From contig CATNCS010000003.1 of assembly GCA_950097245.1 (NCBI GenBank), positions 1 to 64,000 on the forward strand: a stretch of 64,000 bases of DNA, given 5' to 3'. The notes beneath the pieces are model-generated. The model saw nothing but the letters and a program-made list of their open reading frames with translations, had not been told where the DNA came from and ran no database searches. This document shows, piece after piece, positions 57,101 through 64,000 of this stretch; within the stretch, counting starts at the first letter, position 1; each line of letters opens with the position of its first letter. The DNA comes from an uncultured Oscillospiraceae bacterium. GTDB taxonomy: Bacteria > Bacillota > Clostridia > Oscillospirales > Oscillospiraceae. The position numbers and the translations under genes are program-made.

Positions 57101-60100
57101 GGGGCGGCGGTGGAACAGAGCCCCCTTTCCCTCCAGGGAGCCCTCCAGAAACAGCCGGGAGAAGGCGGGGTGGGCGTCAAAGTCCCGTTGGGGGCACAGG
57201 ACGGGCTCCAGGTAAAACAGCAGCTCCCCCTCCAGCCGCTTTTTCCCGGTCCACCGCAGCTCCACCCGGCGCAGCTCCCCGTTCTCCCGCCGGGGGACGG
57301 ACAGGTCAATTCGGGCGGACAGGCCCTCCCGCTCAAATTTCCAGCACGCCCCTGAGGCGTCGAACTCCCAGCGATATCTCCCATTCTGAAACAGGGGGGC
57401 GGGAGTCAGGCCCGCAAGGCCGGCGGGACCGCTGAAGAAAACAGACACTCCGGCGGGGGCATAGTACTCCCCCGGCTTGGCCAGGGTGACGGAATTTTCT
57501 CCTGCCTTGGAGCTGGTCAGGCCGTTGTCACAGGCCAGCAGGCTGTAGCTGCCGTTGGACAACAGATGACACCGGGGATATTTCCGTCCCCAGTCCTCCC
57601 CCTCCCGCACCAAAGCGGGGCCGGAGCCGGGGCGGAGCCTGGCGGGGAAGTCCCGCTCCTCCTGCTTCATGATGGGGGCCCCCACCGGCACCCGCTCCTG
57701 AAGCAGCTCCCGGTAGGCGGACATATCGCAGTCTCTCATGAACCGCCTCTGCATCACGTTGTCCCGGAGCACATTGTCAATCGCCACCAGGCTCATGCCC
57801 AGGTGGTGGGACATATAGGAGCGCACCACCTCGTGGTCCTCCTCCCCCGTCATCCGGGCGGGGGTGTAGTCCACCGCCTCGTAGAGCCCGTACCGTCCCT
57901 CCAGCCCCATATCCCGCAGGCGGCGCAGGTTGCGCAACGCGCTTCGGGGGGCCAGCAGCAGGGCTAAAAAGGAGGCGTAGGGGGCCACCACCAGCTCGGT
58001 GTCCAGCCCCCGCTTCAGCCCCAGGGCCTGGACCCCGTGGGCCTTGTACTGGTAGCTCATGCCGGGGTCGAAGGCGTAGAAGCCCGACTCTGAAATACCC
58101 CAGGGCCTCTTTGTCTTGTCCCCCCGCCGCTTCTGGGCGTAGATACAGAAGGACAGGGTCTCATACAGGAAGGAGTTGGGCTCACAAGGCAGCAGGAGGT
58201 TGGGCATGAAGTACTCGAACATGGTGCCCGTCCAGGAGGCCATGCCGCAGTAGTCGTTGTCCCCCAGCAGCATACGGCCCAGCCGCCGCCAGTGGCGGGC
58301 GGGGACCTCCCCCCGGGCCACGCTGATAAAGCTGGTCTGCCGGGCCTCGCTGGCCATCAGGTCGTAGAAGCCGTCGGTGAGCCTGTCCTGTTCCACCTCA
58401 TAGCCGATGGAGAACAGCCGCCGCTCCCGGTCAAACAGCGGGGCGCAGTCCATGGCGTCGGACAGTACCTCGGCCCGCCGGGCCAGGGCGGTCTCCCCCC
58501 ACTGGTACAGCCCCTCCCGCAGGGCGATGAGACAGCCCCGCAGATTGCCGCTGTCCACGGTGGACACGTACCTGGGGTGGAGGGGCTTGGCGGTGGCGGT
58601 GTCATACCAGTTGTACAGGTGTCCCTTCCACTTGTCCAGCCCCTCCACCGTGTCCAGGATGTGGGAGATCAGCTCCACTGCCCGCCTCCGAGGCAGAATA
58701 TCCAGGTCGGCCGCCGCCATGACCGACAGCAGAGCCATGCCGATGTTGGTGGGGGAGGTCCGCCGGGCCAGGGCCGGGCCCGGCTGCTCCTGCCAGTTGT
58801 CCGGGGGGAGGAAGTGGTCCTCCTCCCGGAGGAATTTGTCAAAATACCGCCAGATCAGGGTGGCCTGGTGGAGGAGGAAGGCCCGGTCGGCGGGGGGCAG
58901 GGCCCGTCCCTTTCGGGAGGGCCGGCTCACCGCCCAGGCCAGCACCGGGGCCAGCAGCCAGACAAGGCCCACCGCCTTTCCAAACCGAAGCTGGGCAAAA
59001 AAGATCACAAACACCCCCACCGCCGCCGAAAACCAGGCCTTTTTGAAGTAGAAGGGGATGCTCCCCTTCCCCTTTTCCGTCTGGGCGGCAGTGACCCAGG
59101 CCAGCAGATTTTTGTGGGAAATTGTCATCCGCCACAGGGCGGAGGATATTGCCGTCAGGGAGATATAGGCCTGATAGGGCAGGAAGATGAGCTGAACTGC
59201 GGTCTGCAAAATGGCCCCGGCCAGGCCGGCAATGACGGTGGAGTGGTACCGCCGCCGCTTGCCCGACCGCCGCACGGCCAGCTCCGCCCCGGACAGCAGC
59301 AGGTTGGAGGCGGCGGCCACCACCGCCACGCCCCCCGCCCAGGCAAACACCCGCCCGGAGAAGCACATGCCCAGCACCAGAGTCAGCTGGGTAAAGATGG
59401 GGCTCAGAGACCGGCGGAGGTTGTCCAGAATCTTCCATCTGGCCAGGGGCGGCAGGGGGTTGTCCTCTCTCCCCCCGCACCCGTCCGGCACGCGCCCCCC
59501 CAGCCAGGGCAGCAGCTGCCAGTCCCCCCGAATCCACCGGTGGAGCCGGGCGAAGTAGCCGTATACCTGCCAGGGACAGCCGTCGGTGAGCTCCACCTCC
59601 CCCAGCAGCCCCGCCCGGAGGTAGCTGCCCTCCAGCAGGTCGTGGGACAGGATGGTGTTGTCAGGGAAGCGGCCGTCCAGACAGGTGTGGAAGGCCTCCA
59701 CCGAGAATACCCCCTTGCCGGTGTAGGTGCCCTGGTCGAAGAGGTCGTGGTAGACGTCGCTGGCGGTGGAGCCGTAGGGGTCCACGCCCCCCAAGCCGCC
59801 GAAAAGCTTGGCGAAGAAGGACCTGTTGGCCGCCTCCAGCTCCACCGCCACCCGGGGCTGGAACAGGGCGTGGCCGGCGGTGACAACCTTCTTTTTCGGG
59901 TCGATCACCGGCTGGTTCAGGGGGTGGAGCATGGCCCCGGTGAGCTCCCGGGCGGTGCCCACGTTGAGGCTGGTGTCCGAGTCCAACGTGATGACATACT
60001 TCACCTGGCGCAGCCAGCCCCTCTCCCCCGCCTTCACCTCCAGGCCGGTGTGCCTCCCCTTCAACAGCCGTACCAGCTCGGTGAGGGCCCCCCGCTTCCG

Positions 60101-61435
60101 CTCCCAGCCCATATAGCGCTCGTCCCGCTGGCTGAAGGCCGGGGTGCGGAAGAACAGATAGAAGCCCCCGCCGTACTTGGCATTGAGGGCGTCAATCTCC
60201 TTGCGGGCGCTGTCCAGCCAGGCTCGGCCCTCCGCCCCCATGGGGGTATTGCTGTCGGGCAGGTCAGCCAGAATGCCCAGCCGCAGCTCCGGGCCCGCGT
60301 CCCGGTTGGCCAGGCGGTAGCGCTCCAGAAGAGCGGCCAGCCTGGGTCCGCTGTCCTCCCCGGTGAGGAGGGACACCACCACGCACAGGGTCCGGCCCTC
60401 CCGGGGAATGCCCCCCTCCAGCTCCATCCTGGGCACCGGCCGGGGCGGGACAAGGCGGACCAGCAGGAAGTCCAGCACGTTTTTCACAATGTCGGACAGG
60501 GGCAGGATGAGCAGCAGGGCGGCCAGCGGTGTCCCCGCCGCCCGCCACAGGGCCAGTGCCGCAATGAGGGACAGGCCGGCTACCGCCACGCCGTAGCTCA
60601 CCCCGGAGCGGGGCCGCTCCTCCCTGCCCAGGGGCTCCCGGTAGAGGTACCAGCCCACGTGGCGGCGGGCTCCCTCCCCCTTTTTGGCCAGCTCCAGAGC
60701 GCGGCGGGCGGTCTCCTCCTCCCCCGGCCCTCGCTTTTTCGCCAGCTGGCACACCCTCTGCCGGTAGCGGCGGCGGGTATCCTCATCCATGCGGGGGTAG
60801 TGGCCCGAGGGGTCCTGGACCAGCACCCGTTCCACCCGGCTGGCCCCCTCCAGCAGGGCGGTCCACTCCCCGCCGGACAGGGCCCGCAGGGCGGTAAAGA
60901 CGGCCCCCATCTCCTCAGAAGGCACCTTGTCCTCCTTGATGGCCTCCAAATCGCCGCACAATCGGGCCAGCCGCTCTGCCAGCACCCCGGCCAGGGCGGG
61001 AACAAGGAGGGACAGCTCCCGCTCCGTCAGGGGACACACCGACTGAAAGCCCTCCAAAAACAGGGCCAGCCGCCCCTGGTGGAGGTCGGGCACCGCCCAC
61101 AGAGCGCTCCGGGCACAGCACTGAAGAAGGGCCTCTCCCCCCGCCGTCCCCCGGAGGGGCTTACCTCCTCTGAGCGCCTCCCGGGCCCGCTCCCCCTCCC
61201 GGACGGCCAGGTAGTGGTTGTCCAGCAGCCACTCCGCCGCCCCGGGCAGGGCGGTCTGTCCGGCGCTCCACAGGTTCAGCGCCTCCCGGGCCCGGCACAC
61301 CGTCCTTAAATCGGCCTTCAGCCCCCGGGACAGAGCGCGGCAGGAGACCACCCCCGACCGCTTCAGCTCCTTGGCGGCGTTGGCCGCGTATCGCTTTAAA
61401 TGCATGTCGTCCATAGGGACGTGCGGGGTATTCAT
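54185..61435 (-). CDS. cyclic beta-1,2-glucan synthetase-like protein (GT84/GH94-type, NdvB-like)
   Basis: 2416 aa; GT region [28 protein letters not shown]94-like C-term [40 protein letters not shown]. Confidence 0.9.
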   Translation of the reverse strand: MNTPHVPMDDMHLKRYAANAAKELKRSGVVSCRALSRGLKADLRTVCRAREALNLWSAGQTALPGAAEWLLDNHYLAVREGERAREALRGGKPLRGTAGGEALLQCCARSALWAVPDLHQGRLALFLEGFQSVCPLTERELSLLVPALAGVLAERLARLCGDLEAIKEDKVPSEEMGAVFTALRALSGGEWTALLEGASRVERVLVQDPSGHYPRMDEDTRRRYRQRVCQLAKKRGPGEEETARRALELAKKGEGARRHVGWYLYREPLGREERPRSGVSYGVAVAGLSLIAALALWRAAGTPLAALLLILPLSDIVKNVLDFLLVRLVPPRPVPRMELEGGIPREGRTLCVVVSLLTGEDSGPRLAALLERYRLANRDAGPELRLGILADLPDSNTPMGAEGRAWLDSARKEIDALNAKYGGGFYLFFRTPAFSQRDERYMGWERKRGALTELVRLLKGRHTGLEVKAGERGWLRQVKYVITLDSDTSLNVGTARELTGAMLHPLNQPVIDPKKKVVTAGHALFQPRVAVELEAANRSFFAKLFGGLGGVDPYGSTASDVYHDLFDQGTYTGKGVFSVEAFHTCLDGRFPDNTILSHDLLEGSYLRAGLLGEVELTDGCPWQVYGYFARLHRWIRGDWQLLPWLGGRVPDGCGGREDNPLPPLARWKILDNLRRSLSPIFTQLTLVLGMCFSGRVFAWAGGVAVVAAASNLLLSGAELAVRRSGKRRRYHSTVIAGLAGAILQTAVQLIFLPYQAYISLTAISSALWRMTISHKNLLAWVTAAQTEKGKGSIPFYFKKAWFSAAVGVFVIFFAQLRFGKAVGLVWLLAPVLAWAVSRPSRKGRALPPADRAFLLHQATLIWRYFDKFLREEDHFLPPDNWQEQPGPALARRTSPTNIGMALLSVMAAADLDILPRRRAVELISHILDTVEGLDKWKGHLYNWYDTATAKPLHPRYVSTVDSGNLRGCLIALREGLYQWGETALARRAEVLSDAMDCAPLFDRERRLFSIGYEVEQDRLTDGFYDLMASEARQTSFISVARGEVPARHWRRLGRMLLGDNDYCGMASWTGTMFEYFMPNLLLPCEPNSFLYETLSFCIYAQKRRGDKTKRPWGISESGFYAFDPGMSYQYKAHGVQALGLKRGLDTELVVAPYASFLALLLAPRSALRNLRRLRDMGLEGRYGLYEAVDYTPARMTGEEDHEVVRSYMSHHLGMSLVAIDNVLRDNVMQRRFMRDCDMSAYRELLQERVPVGAPIMKQEERDFPARLRPGSGPALVREGEDWGRKYPRCHLLSNGSYSLLACDNGLTSSKAGENSVTLAKPGEYYAPAGVSVFFSGPAGLAGLTPAPLFQNGRYRWEFDASGACWKFEREGLSARIDLSVPRRENGELRRVELRWTGKKRLEGELLFYLEPVLCPQRDFDAHPAFSRLFLEGSLEGKGALFHRRPRGTEEGPWLAAAWTGEGSSASLDRAAVLGRGGLRALPNRKSGPLQNAVGSDPCLMIRIPISLGSGERSAFSLALALGDSPAAAQGGVRRMLEGKTGGPASLAPIAQKLALSEEEALGAFHLLARLNAVEEKDRPPQSALWPYGISGDLPIAAGTLSGPDDVEQAVLWCRWHQLLSRAGYSFDLVLLLEEGGDYRRPLRSGLRSELKKLGAESSLGARGGIHLAGPDAAPPVLDWAKAVLPPVGGNMWGPTTPAGQQSKTEGGEWPAQVVGPHREEISPPPPVRLSPGPASWEMEGDTVTIRCGENLPPVGWSQVLCNPDFGWLADETGAGFLWSGGNSREGRLTSWANDPLAVGGQEKIAVSLDGRDVSAFAAGDGLPCTVTCGPGFARWEKELRENLGTGGQRPPLLTVEGFVPLEGNRRILRFTLSGASGRILYRLGEGEVLSAALSEGQPASLVTKERAGRPCSRFFREDFRQEQERTLAWWREKVSALTVKTPDGVLDRYVSGWCLYQVIACRLMARTSQYQNGGAFGFRDQLQDAAALVYTWPERTREQLLLAASRQFEEGDVQHWWHPPQGAGVRTRISDDLLWLPWVTARYCTVTGDWGILEEEVPYLTARTLEPGEKDRYEVPGVSEKRENLYRHGLVAILCALGRGTGPHGLAKMGGGDWNDGMDKVGGESVWLTWFLAAVLQDFAVLCRRMDEEARADDLLRHADRLLQAAQSAWDGGWYRRGYYEDGTPLGSEQSDQCQIDSIAQSFALFPGGTDRKQADQALSAALDRLFDRKNGVVRLFDPAFDGQGEKDPGYIKGYPAGVRENGGQYTHASVWLAMACFRLDRPGDGWAILKALLPEGHETDIYRAEPYVIAADVSYAPGRVGRAGWSWYTGAAGWYWQIAVQELLGLKVAEGRLTVEPNLPPDWPGYEAKWTLPGGTLGIFVKRTGAYSAVLDGKLVKDGVLLAELTGDHRLEVTV
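55880..55908. repeat. repeat copy inside glucan synthetase CDS
   Basis: CAGGGGCGGCCTTTGGCCGCCCGTCCCC, like intergenic copy at ~38239-38262. Confidence 0.65.
56289..56386. repeat. long inverted repeat inside glucan synthetase CDS
   Basis: TGTGGGGCCCGACCACCTGGGCGGGCC … GGCCCGCCGGGGTTGTCGGGCCCCACA then GCCCCCTAC. Confidence 0.75.
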
Positions 61436-61614
61436 AGAAACCCACCTCTCAGCGGAATATTCCTGTTCATTTTCCCCCGGCTATGGCGGAATATACCAAA
61501 AGAGCCGTTTCCCCCGTCAAGCATTTTGGCTTGACAAACGGAGCAAAATGTGGTAGACTTCCAAATGTAAAGTTAATTAGCTTTACATTTTTGATGTGAA
61601 GGAGGTCGTACTCC

Positions 61615-61980
61615 GTGAAAAGCCAGGCCTATCGCATGACTATGCTCTTTGATTTCTACGGCGACGTGCTGACAGACCGGCAGAAGGAGTTTTACGACCT
61701 CTACTACAACGAGGACCTGTCCCTGGGAGAAATCGCCGAGAACTACGGCATCACCCGCCAGGGTGTCCGGGACGTGATTGTCCGGGCGGAGGCCGTCCTC
61801 ACTGATTTGGAGGACAAAACCGGGCTTATCAAACGGTTCCACGCCACCCACCGCCAGCTGGAGCAGCTGCTCCAGGACGCCGACCGGATGCTGTCCCTGG
61901 CCGCCCGTCAGGACGACGGGGAGCTGGAGCGCCTGGCCCGTCAGATCCGGGACGGGGTGAAGACCCTGCTGAAGGAGTAA
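61615..61980 (+). CDS. ylxM: YlxM-family DNA-binding protein
   Basis: LFDFYGDVLTDRQKEFYDLYYNEDLSLGEIAENYGITRQGVRDVI; GTG start; directly upstream of ffh. Confidence 0.93.
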   Translation: MKSQAYRMTMLFDFYGDVLTDRQKEFYDLYYNEDLSLGEIAENYGITRQGVRDVIVRAEAVLTDLEDKTGLIKRFHATHRQLEQLLQDADRMLSLAARQDDGELERLARQIRDGVKTLLKE

Positions 61981-61984
61981 GCCC

Positions 61985-63346
61985 ATGGCATTTGAAGGAC
62001 TTTCTGAAAAGCTGTCCGCCGCCTTTAAAAAGCTGCGGGGCAAGGGCCGGCTGTCCGAGGCCGACGTGAAGGAGGCCATGCGGGAGATTCGCCTGGCCCT
62101 GCTGGAGGCCGACGTCAGCTTCAAGGTGGTCAAGCAGTTCGTAGCCCAGGTCACCGAAAAGGCGGTGGGGGCCGACGTGCTGGAGGCCCTGTCCCCCGCC
62201 CAGCAGATCATCAAAATCGTCAACCAGGAGCTCACCGAGCTGATGGGCGGCGCGGCGGCCAAGCTGACCATCGCCTCCAAGCCGCCCACGGTGGTAATGA
62301 TGGTGGGCCTCCAGGGCGCGGGCAAGACCACCAACGGCGCGAAATTGGCCGGCCTGATGAAGAAGCAGAACGGCAAGCGGCCCCTGCTGGCCGCCTGCGA
62401 CATCTACCGCCCCGCCGCCATCCAGCAGCTGGAGGTGGTGGGCAAACAGCTGGACATCCCCGTGTTCCAGATGGGCCAGACCAACCCGGTGGACATCGCC
62501 AAGGCCGCCGTGGAGCACGCCAAAAAACACGGCAACGACATGGTATTCCTGGACACCGCCGGCCGGCTCCACGTGGACGAGGAGCTGATGGACGAGCTGC
62601 GGAACATCAAGGCCGCTGTGGAGCCTACCGAGATTCTGCTGGTGGTGGACGCCATGATCGGCCAGGACGCGGTGAATGCCGCCAAGGCCTTCGACGACGC
62701 CCTGGACATCGACGGCGTCCTCCTCACCAAGCTGGACGGCGACGCTCGGGGCGGCGCGGCCCTGTCCATCAAGGCGGTCACCGGCAAACCCATCAAGTTT
62801 GTGGGCGTGGGGGAGAAGCTGGACCAGATTGAGGTCTTCCACCCCGACCGCATGGCCAGCCGCATCCTGGGCATGGGGGACATGCTCTCCCTCATTGAAA
62901 AGGCGGAGCAGTCCTTCGACCAGAAAAAGGCCCTGGAGCTCCAGGAGAAGCTGCGGAAGAACAAGTTCACCCTCACCGACTTCTACGACCAGATGAAGCA
63001 GCTGAAAAACATGGGCTCCCTGTCCGAAATCGCCGGGATGCTTCCCGGTGTGAAGGCCAGCGACCTGGAGGGGGCCACTATGGACGAGAAGCTCCTCCAG
63101 CGGATGGAGGCCATCATCCTGTCTATGACCCCCGCCGAGCGGGAGGACCCCAAGCTGCTCAACTCCAGCCGGAAAAAGCGCATCGCCGCCGGGTCCGGCA
63201 CCCAGGTGGTGGACATCAACCGGCTGCTCAAGCAGTTCGACATGCTCCAGGCCATGACAAAGCAGTTCTCCGGCGGTAAGATGCCCAAAAATCTGCGGAA
63301 GATGATGGGTAAAAAGGGCCGGGGAATGCCCGGGATGCCGTTTTAG
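61985..63346 (+). CDS. ffh: signal recognition particle protein Ffh
   Basis: GLQGAGKTTNGAKLA; DTAGRLHVDEELM; TKLDGDARGG; M domain. Confidence 0.98.
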   Translation: MAFEGLSEKLSAAFKKLRGKGRLSEADVKEAMREIRLALLEADVSFKVVKQFVAQVTEKAVGADVLEALSPAQQIIKIVNQELTELMGGAAAKLTIASKPPTVVMMVGLQGAGKTTNGAKLAGLMKKQNGKRPLLAACDIYRPAAIQQLEVVGKQLDIPVFQMGQTNPVDIAKAAVEHAKKHGNDMVFLDTAGRLHVDEELMDELRNIKAAVEPTEILLVVDAMIGQDAVNAAKAFDDALDIDGVLLTKLDGDARGGAALSIKAVTGKPIKFVGVGEKLDQIEVFHPDRMASRILGMGDMLSLIEKAEQSFDQKKALELQEKLRKNKFTLTDFYDQMKQLKNMGSLSEIAGMLPGVKASDLEGATMDEKLLQRMEAIILSMTPAEREDPKLLNSSRKKRIAAGSGTQVVDINRLLKQFDMLQAMTKQFSGGKMPKNLRKMMGKKGRGMPGMPF

Positions 63347-63354
63347 CAAAAAGA

Positions 63355-63471
63355 CCTCATCCGTCAGCGCCTAACGGCGCTGCCACCTTCCCCTAAAGGG
63401 GAAGGCTTTTGGTCCGCACCCCTTTAGCCTTCCCCTTTAGGGGAAGGTGCCCCCGAAGGGGGCGGATGAGG
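63355..63471. repeat. long palindromic intergenic repeat (MITE-like)
   Basis: CCTCATCCGTCAGCGCC…CACCTTCCCCTAAAGGGGAAGGC…GCCTTCCCCTTTAGGGGAAGGTGCCCCCGAAGGGGGCGGATGAGG. Confidence 0.85.
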
Positions 63472-63540
63472 AAAATCCGTTGGCAAGACACCCTGTGTGT
63501 TTTCCATATAACAAACAAATTCATTTGGAGGTGAAGATAC

Positions 63541-63780
63541 ATGGTTAAAATCAGACTGCGCCGCATGGGCGCGAAGAAGGCTCCCTTCTACCGCATCGTG
63601 GTGGCCGACTCCCGCTATCCCCGTGACGGCCGTTTCATCGAGGAGATCGGCATCTACAACCCCGTCACTGATCCCGCCGAGCTGAAGGTGGACGTGGACC
63701 GGGCTCAGGCCTGGATCAAGACCGGCGCTCAGCCCACCGAGACCGTCCGCGACCTGCTGAAAAAAGCCGGCGCCCTGTAA
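63541..63780 (+). CDS. rpsP: 30S ribosomal protein S16
   Basis: [41 protein letters not shown]. Confidence 0.98.
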   Translation: MVKIRLRRMGAKKAPFYRIVVADSRYPRDGRFIEEIGIYNPVTDPAELKVDVDRAQAWIKTGAQPTETVRDLLKKAGAL

Positions 63781-63795
63781 GGCTGGAGGTCATTC

Positions 63796-64000
63796 ATGAA
63801 AGAGCTTCTCACCTACGTGGCCCAGAACCTGGTGGAGCACCCCGAGCAGGTGTCTGTCACTGAGGTCGAGGGCGACGGCGAGACCGTCCTGGAGCTCCGG
63901 GTGGCCCCGGAGGACATGGGCAAGGTGATCGGCCGCCAGGGCCGCATCGCCAAGGAGATCCGTGTCCTGATGCGCTCCGCCGCCCAGCGGGCCGGCAAGC
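63796..64000 (+). CDS. khpA: KH domain RNA-binding protein KhpA, 3' end outside window
   Basis: MKELLTYVAQNLVEHPEQVSVTEVEGDGETVLELRVAPEDMGKVIGRQGRIAKEIRVLMRSAAQRAGK. Confidence 0.92.
   Translation, partial: MKELLTYVAQNLVEHPEQVSVTEVEGDGETVLELRVAPEDMGKVIGRQGRIAKEIRVLMRSAAQRAGK

Noticed and set aside
58292-61309. 1005-aa plus-strand ORF opposite the glucan synthetase
   Set aside because: Antisense mirror of a GC-rich gene; Pro/Gly/Gln/His-rich composition without domain motifs.
61829-63349. 506-aa minus ORF opposite ffh
   Set aside because: Antisense artefact; H/L/G-rich.
63355-63471. SRP RNA (ffs) gene near ffh
   Set aside because: Sequence is a perfect nested palindromic repeat, lacks the SRP domain IV GGAA tetraloop/AGCA-like core.

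Overview
The window looks like a Clostridia/Oscillospiraceae-type Firmicutes chromosome (family-level inference from gene content, GC-rich housekeeping genes and repeat style). Left part (1-~11.2 kb) is an accessory region. An AT-richer cassette at the left edge encodes a BrxL-like AAA+ protein (5'-truncated by the window), a 66-aa double-CxxC protein and a DndA/IscS-like cysteine desulfurase. A mobile-element module follows: DUF6076-like protein, excisionase-like HTH, replication/HTH protein, RHH-like protein, DUF6809-like protein, two tandem tyrosine recombinases, a small hypothetical and a SWIM zinc-finger protein. It stops next to a tRNA-Ala(CGC) gene, with a 5'-half tRNA remnant just beyond. 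The rest is mostly core genome: NhaC antiporter, thiamine pyrophosphokinase, second cysteine desulfurase, MATE, MBL hydrolase, a LacI-controlled sugar ABC/oxidoreductase operon, MetY, two-component system, ComEA, DacF, glycolytic cluster (eno-gpmI-tpiA-pgk), trmL, cinA, MATE, rpsU, leuS, folD, lgt, YfmH/YfmF M16 pair, a 2416-aa cyclic beta-glucan synthetase-like protein, ylxM-ffh-rpsP-khpA. GC-rich palindromic repeats (TAGGGGCGG...CCGCCCCTA type) are scattered through the core; several supply a TAG stop codon to the adjacent gene and two appear to be translated in-frame inside the glucan synthetase gene. Most attractive lead: the brxL / CxxC / cysteine-desulfurase cassette, which may be the 3' end of a sulfur-linked (type 4-like) BREX locus continuing left of the window.
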